This document shows, in pieces, positions 31,098-40,073 of a stretch of DNA of 64,000 nucleotides. Origin of the DNA: a gamma proteobacterium symbiont of Ctena orbiculata (lineage in GTDB: Bacteria; Pseudomonadota; Gammaproteobacteria; Chromatiales; Chromatiaceae). Both the position numbers and the translations under genes were made by a program. Position 1 is the stretch's first letter, and every line of letters begins with the position of its first letter. Below the pieces are notes generated by a model. That model saw nothing but the letters and a program-made list of their open reading frames with translations, made no database searches and was not told the origin of the DNA. The stretch covers positions 1 to 64,000 of the forward strand of contig QBVC01000020.1 in NCBI GenBank assembly GCA_003058495.1. Reading direction: 5' to 3'.

Positions 31098-31325
31098 GTT
31101 GGGCTCCATGAGTTACTTCAAGGCTTGCGTATGAACCGGGTATTCAACCAATCAGGGCCAATACCTTACACCGCGTGCGGTATTAATTCTGGACTAAGAA
31201 TATAACTATTTTTTATAGGGACCAAAATTATAGCCCCAAATCGACGCGGTTCTTCAACAAGATTATGTAAATGATAACTATTGTTTTTTACAAACAGTGG
31301 TCCCCTTTGACCACCCCATAGGGGC

Positions 31326-31349
31326 CAATGCCCGCCAACCGGGGCATTG
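31326..31349 (-). terminator. hairpin after the kamA-type gene, weak terminator
   Basis: CAATGCCC and GGGCATTG form a perfect 8-bp stem with an 8-nt loop 16 bp after the stop codon of the lysine 2,3-aminomutase-like gene. No T-run follows directly. A second dyad, GTGGTC-N6-GACCAC, and a T-rich stretch lie further on. Termination here is possible but unproven. Confidence 0.4.
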
Positions 31350-31365
31350 CCCGCCACATGCCCGC

Positions 31366-32718
31366 TTAATTCAGGGCCTCGGTAAATGGCAATTCCTGGC
31401 CTTGAACCGGCCTCAATTGATCGAACCAGGTGGCCGTTTCATCATAACGGGCGAAAAAGGGCTTTTGCACCAGCTCGTGATCCCTGGCCTGGATAAAGCG
31501 CAGCACAAAGACCCTCTCCCCGTTGACCTCGGTGATACCCTGCACCTCAACCTTGCCGGGACCGGCACTCATACTGGGCCCCCGGGCGGTGCGGCCCAAA
31601 CCGGAAACCTGCTTCATTGCATCGCGATAGATTCGCCATGCCTTGTGGAGGGGGACCTCAAAATAGCGCCGGGCACCGGTATCGCGCTCGACAAACATAT
31701 AGTAGGGAATGATTCCCAACTTAACCTGTTCGTTCCACAGTTTCGCCCAGTCATCGGGGTTGTCGTTGATCTTCGCCAGCAGTGGGCCCTGGCTGCGGAT
31801 CTCCGCCCCTGTATCGCGAATACGGCGAATCGCCGCCCGGGCGATGTCGGTATCGAGTTCGCGCCAGTGATTGTAGTGGGCCATGAATGCGACATGCTTA
31901 CCCGCCAACACAAGGTGGTGAAGCAGTTCGATCAGTTCATCGGCATCATCATCCGAAATGAAGCGCTGCGGCCAGAAGGTCAACGCCTTGCTGCCGATGC
32001 GTATGGTCTGGATATGGCTGAACTCGGGGTGGAGCAGAGGCTCCAGGTAGCTCTTCAGCTGCCTGCTCTTCATCACCATCGGATCGCCGCCGGTCACCAG
32101 CAGATCGGTCACCTCCGGGTGGAGCCGCAGATAATCGTAGAGCCTCTCGGCCTCGGTTGTCGCCATGCGCAGTGACTTGTTGCCGATAAACTGCGCCCAT
32201 CTGAAGCAGAAGGTGCAGTAACTGTGGCAGGTCTGCCCCTGGCTGGGGAAGAACAACACCGTCTCGTTATACTTATGCTGCAGCCCGGGAATCGGCTCGC
32301 CGTCTCCATCACGGGGCATGTTCCGATCCAGCTGCCCGGCGGGATGGGGATTCAGCTCGGCCCTGATCTCGTTGGCCAATGCCCGCACACCCTCTTTCTC
32401 CATGCCGGAGCGCAACGCCATGTCCATCCGGTTGTAATGCACATCCGACAACATGCCGCGCTGGGGAAAGGTCAGCTGAAATATCGGATCATCCGGCACC
32501 CGCCGCCAATCGATAAGCTCGCCCAACACATATTCATTGACACGAAAAGGGAGTACGGATGAAACAACCTTCATCTCATGGCGCAACTCTGCGGACAGCT
32601 GGTCCAGCTGGCTGATCCGATCCAGGTCACGGGCTGTGTAGACAGTGAAGCGCTGAGGTGCATATTCAAAATCAACCGAATGCAACAATGACCTGGTCGA
32701 TCTGGAATTAAGCGGCAT
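31366..32718 (-). CDS. KamA family radical SAM aminomutase (lysine 2,3-aminomutase-like)
   Basis: A 450-residue radical SAM enzyme. The cluster motif is C164-x3-C168-x2-C171 (CHSYCTFCFRW), as in lysine 2,3-aminomutases, and the barrel carries VTDLLVTGGDPMVM and the C-terminal VFVERDTGARRYFEVPL region. GAGGAG lies 6 nt before the ATG. The family moves an amino group from C2 to C3 of lysine using S-adenosylmethionine and pyridoxal phosphate. The product beta-lysine can be an osmolyte precursor (with an acetyltransferase) or an EF-P modifier. No ablB-like acetyltransferase, epmA or efp is adjacent, and at 450 residues it is longer than EpmB (342), so the pathway is undecided. Confidence 0.85.
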   Translation of the reverse strand: MPLNSRSTRSLLHSVDFEYAPQRFTVYTARDLDRISQLDQLSAELRHEMKVVSSVLPFRVNEYVLGELIDWRRVPDDPIFQLTFPQRGMLSDVHYNRMDMALRSGMEKEGVRALANEIRAELNPHPAGQLDRNMPRDGDGEPIPGLQHKYNETVLFFPSQGQTCHSYCTFCFRWAQFIGNKSLRMATTEAERLYDYLRLHPEVTDLLVTGGDPMVMKSRQLKSYLEPLLHPEFSHIQTIRIGSKALTFWPQRFISDDDADELIELLHHLVLAGKHVAFMAHYNHWRELDTDIARAAIRRIRDTGAEIRSQGPLLAKINDNPDDWAKLWNEQVKLGIIPYYMFVERDTGARRYFEVPLHKAWRIYRDAMKQVSGLGRTARGPSMSAGPGKVEVQGITEVNGERVFVLRFIQARDHELVQKPFFARYDETATWFDQLRPVQGQELPFTEALN

Positions 32719-33189
32719 AGTCGTCTCCTCGAGGAATCACAAATACCTTGCCAGAGATCCCTCAACTGGTTGGAAAATGCAGCCCATAAACACCGGTAGT
32801 CGACAGTGACTTGATTTGTCAATCTGACACTTCACAAACGACCAGAGAATCGGGCATAAGGAGCCGTACCCTAACAAACAATGGCAAAGGCATCAAAAGA
32901 AGCTTAATGCAACCTTATGCACAATAACATCAATTAGCAACATTTAATGATTTTAGATGGAAGATAGACACAGATAGATGCAAACTTGTATTAGATTTGA
33001 TAATGCAATACTTGATTGATTGTTTATTGAAATTCTTTGGTTTCGGCGTCGGTTCCATCAATCACGGATCGACTGCACATTTGTGCAAAGCACTATAAAT
33101 ATTTATCATCTGCATGCATAATTTGATTTATATACCTATAAACAAAAAAGATATTGTACTCGAATAAAAAGAGCGACTAAGGCTGCACC
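32719..33189. other. 471-bp AT-rich divergent region between kamA-type gene and sucC
   Basis: No gene seen. This stretch is distinctly more AT-rich than its surroundings and must carry both divergent promoters. It contains several poly-A/T tracts (for example around 33135-33170) and the palindrome at 33074-33087. The sucC ribosome site AAGG lies 7 nt before its ATG. Confidence 0.7.
33074..33087. promoter_or_regulatory. palindrome upstream of sucC
   Basis: TGCACA-TT-TGTGCA is a perfect 14-bp palindrome, immediately followed by GTGCAAAGCAC, an overlapping second dyad. It lies 102 bp before the sucC start codon in the AT-rich leader. Operator function is inferred from symmetry and position only. 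Confidence 0.35.
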
Positions 33190-34350
33190 ATGAACCTACA
33201 CGAATATCAAGCAAAATCCCTTTTTGCCGGCTACGGCATTCCAGTACCCCAAGGCCAACCCGTTTCGAGCCCGAGCGACGCCCGAACCGCGGCCCAGGGA
33301 GTGGGCGGAGAGCTCTGGGTAGTCAAGGCTCAAGCACATACCGGCGGGCGCGGCAAGGCGGGCGGGGTGAAGCTGGCGCGCAACCTGGACGAGGTTGAAG
33401 AGGCCGCGGGTGATATCCTCGGGATGACCCTGGTTACCAATCAGACCGGCGCCCAGGGACTGCCGGTGAACACCGTCCTGGTGGAGGAGGGGAGCGATAT
33501 CGCCAGAGAGCTCTATCTGGGGGCGCTGCTGGACCGCTCACGCTCGCGCATTACCTTCATGGCCTCGGCCGCCGGCGGCATGAACATCGAGGAGGTGGCC
33601 GCGGAAACACCGGAAAAGATACTCACCACCATCGTCAATCCAGCAACCGGCATGCTGCCGTTCCAGTGCCGGAAACTCGCCTTCGGGCTCGGCCTCTCCG
33701 GCGATCAGATCAAACAGTTCTCCAAGATCATGATGGCCCTCTACAAGCTCTACATCGACAATGATGTCAGCCTGATCGAGATCAACCCGCTGATCGTCAC
33801 CTCCGCCGGCGATCTGATCGCCCTGGATGCAAAGATCAATCTCGACAGCAACGCCCTCTACCGCCACCAGGAGCTGCTCGCACTGCGCGATGTCACCCAG
33901 GAGGATGAGAAGGAGGCTGCCGCCGCCCAACACGACCTCAACTACATCACCCTCGACGGCAACATCGGCTGCATGGTGAATGGCGCCGGTCTCGCCATGG
34001 CCACCATGGATATGGTCAAACTGCATGGCGGCGAACCCGCCAATTTCCTCGACGTCGGCGGCGGTACAACCGCCGAGCGGGTCACAGAGGCCTTCAAGCT
34101 GATCCTTTCCGATGCCAAGGTGAAGACGGTACTGGTCAATATTTTCGGCGGCATTGTCCGTTGTGACCTGATCGCGGAGGGGATCATCACGGCTGCCCGC
34201 AGCATCGGGGTCTCTATACCCGTCGTGGTCCGCCTCGAAGGCACCAATGCCCAACAGGGACTCGAAATGCTCGAAACAAGCGGTCTCGATTTCCAAACCG
34301 CAAACGACTTTGCCGAAGCCGCGAAGCGAGCCGTCGCCGCGGCCACCTGA
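33190..34350 (+). CDS. sucC: succinyl-CoA synthetase beta subunit
   Basis: A 386-residue ATP-grasp subunit. It starts with the family's [20 protein letters not shown] and has the nucleotide-binding [16 protein letters not shown], the metal/substrate loop [10 protein letters not shown] and the C-terminal CoA-ligase segment [14 protein letters not shown]. With SucD it makes succinate and ATP/GTP from succinyl-CoA in the TCA cycle. sucD begins 25 bp after the stop codon. Confidence 0.97.
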   Translation: MNLHEYQAKSLFAGYGIPVPQGQPVSSPSDARTAAQGVGGELWVVKAQAHTGGRGKAGGVKLARNLDEVEEAAGDILGMTLVTNQTGAQGLPVNTVLVEEGSDIARELYLGALLDRSRSRITFMASAAGGMNIEEVAAETPEKILTTIVNPATGMLPFQCRKLAFGLGLSGDQIKQFSKIMMALYKLYIDNDVSLIEINPLIVTSAGDLIALDAKINLDSNALYRHQELLALRDVTQEDEKEAAAAQHDLNYITLDGNIGCMVNGAGLAMATMDMVKLHGGEPANFLDVGGGTTAERVTEAFKLILSDAKVKTVLVNIFGGIVRCDLIAEGIITAARSIGVSIPVVVRLEGTNAQQGLEMLETSGLDFQTANDFAEAAKRAVAAAT

Positions 34351-34375
34351 ACAAGTACAGAGGGATTACAAGCCA

Positions 34376-35245
34376 ATGAGCATACTCGTCGACAAAGAGA
34401 CCCGTGTCATCTGCCAGGGCTTTACCGGCAAGCAGGGCACTTTTCATTCGCAGCAGGCCATCGAGTATGGCACCCAGCTGGTGGGCGGCGTTACCCCCGG
34501 AAAAGGCGGCCAGACCCATCTCGAGAGACCGGTGTTCGATACCGTCCATGATGCGGTTGCCGCCACCGGCGCCGACGCCACCATGATCTATGTCCCCCCC
34601 CCCTTCGCCGCCGACGCGATCATCGAGGCGGCTGAATCCGGGATCCGCGTCATTGCCTGCATTACCGAGGGCATACCCATACTCGACATGCTCAAGGTCA
34701 AGGAGGCGCTGAAATCCTACGATGCCCGCCTCATCGGTCCCAACTGCCCCGGCATCATCACCCCCGGAGCCTGCAAGATTGGTATCATGCCCGGCTCAAT
34801 CCACCAACCGGGCAGGGTGGGCGTGATGTCCCGCTCCGGCACCCTCACCTACGAAGCCGTGCACCAGACAACCCTGGCCGGACTCGGCCAGAGCACCTGT
34901 GTCGGACTGGGGGGCGATCCGATTAACGGCACCAGCTTTATCGACTGCCTGAAACTGTTTGAAGAGGACGCCCAGACCGAGGGCATCATCATGGTTGGCG
35001 AGATCGGCGGCTCCGCCGAGGAAGAGGCGGCGGACTATATCAAGACCCGTGTCAACAAGCCCGTGGTTGCCTACATTGCCGGCGTTACCGCGCCGCCGGG
35101 GAAGCGCATGGGGCACGCGGGGGCCATCATCAGCGGCGGCAAAGGCACGGCGGACGCCAAATTCGCAGCCCTGGAAAGCGCCGGTGCGCAGGTGGTGAGA
35201 TCCCCCGCGGAGATGGGCAACCGGATGGCACAGCTGATCAACTGA
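34376..35245 (+). CDS. sucD: succinyl-CoA synthetase alpha subunit
   Basis: The start [18 protein letters not shown] is the usual N-terminus, giving 289 residues; the frame is open further upstream inside sucC, but without a plausible start. CoA-binding elements are [10 protein letters not shown] and [15 protein letters not shown]. The phosphorylated histidine lies in [14 protein letters not shown] near residue 247. It forms the heterodimer with SucC. The gene for a polyphosphate kinase 2 starts only 12 bp after its stop, so sucC-sucD-ppk2 look like one transcript. Confidence 0.97.
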   Translation: MSILVDKETRVICQGFTGKQGTFHSQQAIEYGTQLVGGVTPGKGGQTHLERPVFDTVHDAVAATGADATMIYVPPPFAADAIIEAAESGIRVIACITEGIPILDMLKVKEALKSYDARLIGPNCPGIITPGACKIGIMPGSIHQPGRVGVMSRSGTLTYEAVHQTTLAGLGQSTCVGLGGDPINGTSFIDCLKLFEEDAQTEGIIMVGEIGGSAEEEAADYIKTRVNKPVVAYIAGVTAPPGKRMGHAGAIISGGKGTADAKFAALESAGAQVVRSPAEMGNRMAQLIN

Positions 35246-35257
35246 TATACTGCAATC

Positions 35258-36127
35258 ATGAAACCCGTCAAAAGCCCCTACCTCGTACCCTTCGACGGCC
35301 GGATCAAGCGCAACCGCTTCACCACCAAGCCGCCCAAGGATGAGGCGGACAAAAAAAGCTGTAAGAAGGCCCTGGCCAGGGAGACCGACCAGCTGGACGA
35401 ACTCCAGCGAAGGCTCTATGCAGAGGACAGGCGCTCCCTGCTGATCCTTTTCCAGGCCATGGACGCCGCCGGCAAGGACAGCACCATACGCGCCGTCATG
35501 ACCGGCATAGATCCGAGCGGCTGTCAGGTTTTCTCATTCAAACAGCCCTCCAAGGAGGAGCTCGACCATGACTTTCTATGGCGCACAACCCGGGCGCTGC
35601 CGGAGCGCGGACGGATTGGCATCTTCAACCGCAGCTACTACGAAGAGACACTCGTGGTCAGGGTCCATCCCGAGTATCTGCAGGCCCAGCGCATCGATAT
35701 TCCCAAAGATCTCGACCGATTGTGGCAACAGCGGTTCGAGTCGATCCGCCAGTACGAAAGGCATCTATCGGACAACGGAACGGTGATCCTCAAATTCTGG
35801 CTCAACGTCAGCAAGGAGGAGCAGCGCATGCGCTTTCTTTCGCGCCTGGACGAAGCGAGAAAAAATTGGAAATTTTCCGTCAAGGACGTGGAGGAGAGGC
35901 AGCATTGGGAGGACTATATGCAGGCCTATCACCAGGTCCTTGAAGAGAGTTCCAGGGCCTGGGCGCCCTGGTATGCCATACCCGCCGACAACAAGCCCTA
36001 TATGCGCTGGCAGGTTGCCCGCATCATCCGTAAGACCCTGGAAAGGATGGATCCCGACTATCCCAAGGTCGAACAGGATGAGGCCACCAGATTTGACGAA
36101 ATGCGCGCCCTGCTCGACAGCGAGTAG
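35258..36127 (+). CDS. polyphosphate kinase 2 family protein
   Basis: A 289-residue single-domain PPK2. It carries the Walker A-like FQAMDAAGKDSTIRAVM (about 66-82), the conserved GIFNRSYYEETLVVRVHPE (about 124-142) and the lid region DEARKNWKFSVKDVEERQHWEDY. These match the polyphosphate:nucleotide phosphotransferase branch of the family, which phosphorylates AMP, ADP or other nucleotides with polyphosphate; the subclass cannot be fixed by eye. It directly follows sucD, so nucleotide phosphorylation by polyphosphate and by succinyl-CoA synthetase may be expressed together. Confidence 0.9.
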   Translation: MKPVKSPYLVPFDGRIKRNRFTTKPPKDEADKKSCKKALARETDQLDELQRRLYAEDRRSLLILFQAMDAAGKDSTIRAVMTGIDPSGCQVFSFKQPSKEELDHDFLWRTTRALPERGRIGIFNRSYYEETLVVRVHPEYLQAQRIDIPKDLDRLWQQRFESIRQYERHLSDNGTVILKFWLNVSKEEQRMRFLSRLDEARKNWKFSVKDVEERQHWEDYMQAYHQVLEESSRAWAPWYAIPADNKPYMRWQVARIIRKTLERMDPDYPKVEQDEATRFDEMRALLDSE

Positions 36128-36238
36128 TGACAGGATGTAAACAGCAGCTATCGTGTCTATGCTGAGAGATAAATCCGTCGTCCAGTCCATGGGTTAACGA
36201 AGGGAGCCCATACCGCTTGCTGACTTGGAATTCGAACC

Positions 36239-37015
36239 ATGCGCCCTTGGCTAATCATCACAATCTGCATCACCCTGTTCAGTCCGTTCATCAGCCAGGC
36301 GGAACCCTACCCGGAGCAGCGCAGCAATCGCCAGCTGGCGGTCACTGTCTGCAACGACTATCGGGAGAACAATCGCCTGCCCTGCTTCGTCTCGCGCAAC
36401 GATTGTCCCAGGGGTTTCGAGGTCATCGAACGCTTCACCGACAGCAGTGGACCGACTTTTTCGGCCTGCCGCGACAAGCGTCACGAGCGACCCAGGCTCA
36501 GCATGCCGCCCGGCGGTCGCTTTGCCGGCAAGAATCCGCAACTGCTGAAACAGTTTGACCGACTCGTCAGCGCAATCGAAAAGGGGCAGGTAGGCAGGTC
36601 GATGCACCTGCCGAAGGCCTCCCGGGAGCAGCTGGGCCACTTTTTCTCCGCGATCGATCTCACCAGGATCAAACTGGTTTACAGCAAGGCCCTGGCCAAC
36701 GGCTGCTTTACCGACTGCCGACAGATCTTCTGCGCCAGCGGAGATCAGGTCAATGCCTGGACCGATCCTCAGGCCCCGGTATTGTCGATCAGGCTCCTGC
36801 ATCAGCTGGCCCATGTCGAACGCTGCGAAATCCAGGGCGGACGAGAACGCTTTGTCCGGACCTGGTTGAAGCACCTGCCTGACGAAGTCTTCAACGCCCT
36901 CGATCGCGGTGAAGCCATCGACACGGAGATGATCCATTTTGCCATGTACATGGAGAGCCATGCGAATAACCGGGCGGAGAGCATCTGCCGTCGCCTAAGC
37001 TGCGAAAGAGAGTAA
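36239..37015 (+). CDS. exported protein with a degenerate peptidase-like motif
   Basis: A 258-residue protein with a signal peptide (LIITICITLFSPFISQA) and about ten cysteines, consistent with disulfides in the periplasm. I do not recognise the family as a whole. Residues 170-235 (AWTDPQAPVLSIRLLHQLAH, then a GGRERF-type turn and ESHANNRAESIC) look like the zinc-peptidase-like core of DUF4157 proteins, whose motif is HELxH. Here the motif reads H188-Q-L-A-H192, so the catalytic glutamate is replaced by glutamine and enzyme activity is doubtful. It is preceded by 111 bp without a clear ribosome site, and it converges on the dienelactone-hydrolase gene. Confidence 0.65.
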   Translation: MRPWLIITICITLFSPFISQAEPYPEQRSNRQLAVTVCNDYRENNRLPCFVSRNDCPRGFEVIERFTDSSGPTFSACRDKRHERPRLSMPPGGRFAGKNPQLLKQFDRLVSAIEKGQVGRSMHLPKASREQLGHFFSAIDLTRIKLVYSKALANGCFTDCRQIFCASGDQVNAWTDPQAPVLSIRLLHQLAHVERCEIQGGRERFVRTWLKHLPDEVFNALDRGEAIDTEMIHFAMYMESHANNRAESICRRLSCERE

Positions 37016-37027
37016 TCTCAGCGGGCC

Positions 37028-37816
37028 TCACTTTCCATAGTGCGCCTTCAGTGCTTTCCCCAGGGCGGACCAGGACTGCTGGTCTGCCGCCGCATCATAC
37101 TCAAGCGGCAGATCGAATGCCTGGCCGAAGCTGTCGGCGCCCGGATTGGTGAACGAGTGCTTCGCCCCCGGGTAGTTGGTAAAGCTGTATTTCACCCCGG
37201 CCTGGTCCATTTCAGCCATGAATGCGTCGATATGCTCCGTCTTCACAAACGGGTCGTCCGCGCCATTGAAGACCAGCACCTCGGCCTTGACCTCCCCTTT
37301 GACAGCCGGCTTCGAGGTCGGCAGACTGCCGTGAAAACTGCCGACCAGATCGAGATCCAAACCACGCCTGGCCATCTCCAGGACCATCCCGCCGCCAAAG
37401 CAGTAGCCGATTGCGGAGATATCATTCCTCGCCACGCTTTTATGCGCCTGCAGCAGCGCCATGGCCGCCTGGAAGCGGGCGGTGGCTGTCTCCATGTTTT
37501 TCTTTACTTCGGCGGCAAAGTGCCCCGCATCCTTGGGGTGGTCCGCCTGCTTGCCATCGCCATACATATCCACGGCCAAGGCGGTGTAGCCCATGGCGGC
37601 CAACTGCCGGGCTCGACTGCGGGCATACTCATTGTGCCCCCACCACTCGTGCACCACCAGAATTCCCGGGCGTCGCTCGCCGGCCGCATCATCATAGGCC
37701 AGAAAGCCCTTCATCTGGACGCCCCCATGGCTATAAACGACCTCCTCTCCCACAACCGCGCCCAGCAGGGTCAGGGGAAGACTGCACAACACCAGTACCA
37801 TGACAAGCCTTTTCAT
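37028..37816 (-). CDS. dienelactone hydrolase family protein, exported
   Basis: A 262-residue alpha/beta hydrolase. A signal peptide (LVMVLVLCSLPLTLLGAVVG) precedes the fold. The nucleophile elbow is GYCFGG, with cysteine as in dienelactone hydrolases, and the acid and histidine are in FNGADDPFVK and GAKHSFTNPGAD. GAGGAGGAG lies before the ATG. The periplasmic location is unusual for the carbon-ring pathway enzyme, so a general esterase role is more likely. The substrate is unknown. It is divergent from the TlpA-like fusion gene. Confidence 0.85.
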   Translation of the reverse strand: MKRLVMVLVLCSLPLTLLGAVVGEEVVYSHGGVQMKGFLAYDDAAGERRPGILVVHEWWGHNEYARSRARQLAAMGYTALAVDMYGDGKQADHPKDAGHFAAEVKKNMETATARFQAAMALLQAHKSVARNDISAIGYCFGGGMVLEMARRGLDLDLVGSFHGSLPTSKPAVKGEVKAEVLVFNGADDPFVKTEHIDAFMAEMDQAGVKYSFTNYPGAKHSFTNPGADSFGQAFDLPLEYDAAADQQSWSALGKALKAHYGK

Positions 37817-37931
37817 ATCTCAACTCCTCCTCATCAATATTCGACAGACTCGGCGACCCGCACAGCGCAGGGGGGCCTGCCCGTTATTCACACCCTACAC
37901 TTAGCACAGTTCCAAGGGTAACATCACCCTG

Positions 37932-39173
37932 ATGCGACTCCTGATATTTTTGTTTCTGCTTCTCTCCCTCAGTTCAACAATCTCCGCCGGGGAATTAACC
38001 GTGACCGATGGTCAGGGTAATGATATCTCAATCGAGGTCCGAGAGGCCCCGGGCGACCTGGTGATGGTCTGGCTGGTCGACCACGATGAACCACGCGCCC
38101 TCTTCGACAGCCTGCTGCAACAGCTCACAGGTGCCGGGATCGAGGTATGGCGGGTCGATCTGCTGCAGGCCTATTTTCTGCCCCGTTCCAGCGAAACCGT
38201 TCGCACCCTCGATGGTGAAGGTGTCGCCACGGTACTCGCGGCCGCGCATGCCAACAGCGACAAGCAGATCCTGCTCGCCAGCTATGACCGCATGCCCCTG
38301 CCGCTTTTGCGCGGGGTAAATCGCTGGCAGGCCGGTCAGGCGGATTCGCGCCTGCTGGGGGCGATGCTTTTCTACCCGAATCTCTTTGGACCCGCACCGG
38401 TCGCGGGTGAGGCGCCGCTGCTCGATCCGATCCTGCAGGCCACCAATCTGCCGCTGGTGATATTCCAGCCTGAACTCGGCAGTCAACGCTGGCGCCTGAT
38501 GCCGGTGGTATCGACCCTATGGCGGGCGGGCTCGCCTGCCTATATATACATGGTCCCCGGGGTAAGGGATTGGTTCATCATGGGAGACGAGGAGTCTGCG
38601 GAGGAGAAACGGAAGGCCGTTTCCAGGCTTCCCCGGCAGATAGCCAGCCTTGCCAGGCTCTTGGCCCGCCATCCCAAACCCCTCTCGAACATCGAGGCCA
38701 GGGGCAGACAGATAGCCTCAGCCGATCTTCACACCCTTACCCCCGTCGATGGGGTCACTCCGGCGCCGTCCCTGAGGCTCGCGGACAGCAGCGGCAGGCA
38801 GTTGGATCTCGAGTCACTCGAAGACCGCGTGGTCCTGGTCAATTTCTGGGCGACCTGGTGTCCGCCCTGTGTCGAGGAGATACCATCACTGAACCGTCTG
38901 CTGGCCCACTATCGGGGGCAGAGGATCGAGATCATCTCGGTCGATTATCGTGAAACTGCCGAGGAGATAGGCAAATTTCTCCAGCAGATACCGGTGGATT
39001 TTCCTGTCCTCATGGACAGGGACGGCCTGACTTCCCTCGACTGGCAGGTGTTTAGCTTCCCCAGCTCCTTCATCATCGACCGCCTGGGCCGGATACGCTA
39101 TACCGCCAACAGGGCCCTCAACTGGGACAGCCCGGAGGTGATCGGAATCCTCGACGGGCTGTTGGCGGAGTAG
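37932..39173 (+). CDS. TlpA-like thioredoxin fused to an N-terminal alpha/beta domain
   Basis: A 413-residue exported protein (signal LLIFLFLLLSLSSTISA). The C-terminal 145 residues are a TlpA/ResA-type thioredoxin domain with W309-C310-P-P-C313 (NFWATWCPPCVEEIPS) and a cis-proline loop (VFSFPSSFIIDRLG). Residues about 30-260 form a separate alpha/beta domain with strands VMVWLVD, ILLASYDRMPLPL and AMLFYPNLFG. It looks like an alpha/beta-hydrolase fold without a visible serine nucleophile elbow. I infer a periplasmic thiol reductant with a fused binding domain. It is divergent from the dienelactone-hydrolase gene across a 115-bp promoter region. Confidence 0.8.
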   Translation: MRLLIFLFLLLSLSSTISAGELTVTDGQGNDISIEVREAPGDLVMVWLVDHDEPRALFDSLLQQLTGAGIEVWRVDLLQAYFLPRSSETVRTLDGEGVATVLAAAHANSDKQILLASYDRMPLPLLRGVNRWQAGQADSRLLGAMLFYPNLFGPAPVAGEAPLLDPILQATNLPLVIFQPELGSQRWRLMPVVSTLWRAGSPAYIYMVPGVRDWFIMGDEESAEEKRKAVSRLPRQIASLARLLARHPKPLSNIEARGRQIASADLHTLTPVDGVTPAPSLRLADSSGRQLDLESLEDRVVLVNFWATWCPPCVEEIPSLNRLLAHYRGQRIEIISVDYRETAEEIGKFLQQIPVDFPVLMDRDGLTSLDWQVFSFPSSFIIDRLGRIRYTANRALNWDSPEVIGILDGLLAE

Positions 39174-39266
39174 CGGACAAAATAGATCAAAGCGTGACTT
39201 GAATCAGGGTTTAAATTAGATAATTATTATAAGCTTAATTACCGTCCCCTAAACCAGTAGAGTCCG

Positions 39267-40052
39267 ATGGCAAGTCAAACCAGCAAAAAGAAGGCTGCGC
39301 CCGTAAAAAAAACCACGGGTGCCACCACCCGCAAGAAGCAGACCGCCAAAAAGCAGTCCGCTTCGACCCGCAAAAAGCAGGCCGTGAAGAAACAGCCTGC
39401 CAAGCGCACCAGGACCACGGCGGCGAGCAAAGCGGCAACACCGGTTAAGGAGGGTGGTGAGAATCGCGTCCTACCGGGTTTACTGCAGGGGCTGCAGTCG
39501 GTCTTCGACAAGATCCACAAAGACAGCCGCGACCGTGAAGATCACCAGGAAAAGATCATCGAGGAGTTCAGCGACCGGCTGACCCACGCCTTTGAACAGA
39601 GCCATACCGAAACCGAAGAGAGGGAGAAACTGCTGCTGGAGAGGCTGGAGGCCATAGAGAAAGAGCAGTCCTACAGGATCCAGCGCATCAAACTCTTCTC
39701 CCTGCCGGGTACGCTGATCGCCGTCGCCGCCCTGATCTATCTGTTTTACGTGGTCCACATCATGGAGCGTTCCATGACCAGCATGTCCGCGGATATGAAC
39801 CAGATCAGACACCATATCGCGTCGATTGGCAACGACACCAACGCCATGTCGGGCGGCGTCGTCGAAATGAACCAGCAGATGGCGCAGACCAACAAGAACA
39901 TGAAGGCGATCACCACCCAGGTGAAAGGGATGAACGGCAATATGAATCACCTGACCCGCAACGTGGGCGTGATGACCCATGACGTAGGCGCCATGTCACA
40001 TACGGTCAGCCCGGTGATGAACGGGATGCGCAACTTCCTGCCGTTCTTCTAG
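39267..40052 (+). CDS. membrane protein with histone-like Lys-rich N-terminus and Met-rich tail
   Basis: A 261-residue protein of unknown function in three parts. Residues 1-60 are a Lys/Ala/Thr/Arg-rich, histone H1-like tail (repeats of TxxKKQxxKK type). Residues 65-140 are a charged coiled coil. One membrane helix follows (LPGTLIAVAALIYLFYVVHI, about 147-166). Residues 170-255 are a Met/Asn-rich segment with a roughly 7-residue period (MxxM pairs such as MNQQM, MNGNM, MGVMTHDVGAM). With the positive tail inside, the basic part faces the cytoplasm and could bind DNA or polyphosphate; the Met-rich part faces the periplasm. No homologue comes to mind with a known role. Confidence 0.7.
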   Translation: MASQTSKKKAAPVKKTTGATTRKKQTAKKQSASTRKKQAVKKQPAKRTRTTAASKAATPVKEGGENRVLPGLLQGLQSVFDKIHKDSRDREDHQEKIIEEFSDRLTHAFEQSHTETEEREKLLLERLEAIEKEQSYRIQRIKLFSLPGTLIAVAALIYLFYVVHIMERSMTSMSADMNQIRHHIASIGNDTNAMSGGVVEMNQQMAQTNKNMKAITTQVKGMNGNMNHLTRNVGVMTHDVGAMSHTVSPVMNGMRNFLPFF

Positions 40053-40073
40053 CAGCTGTTTGCCGGCCCCGGT

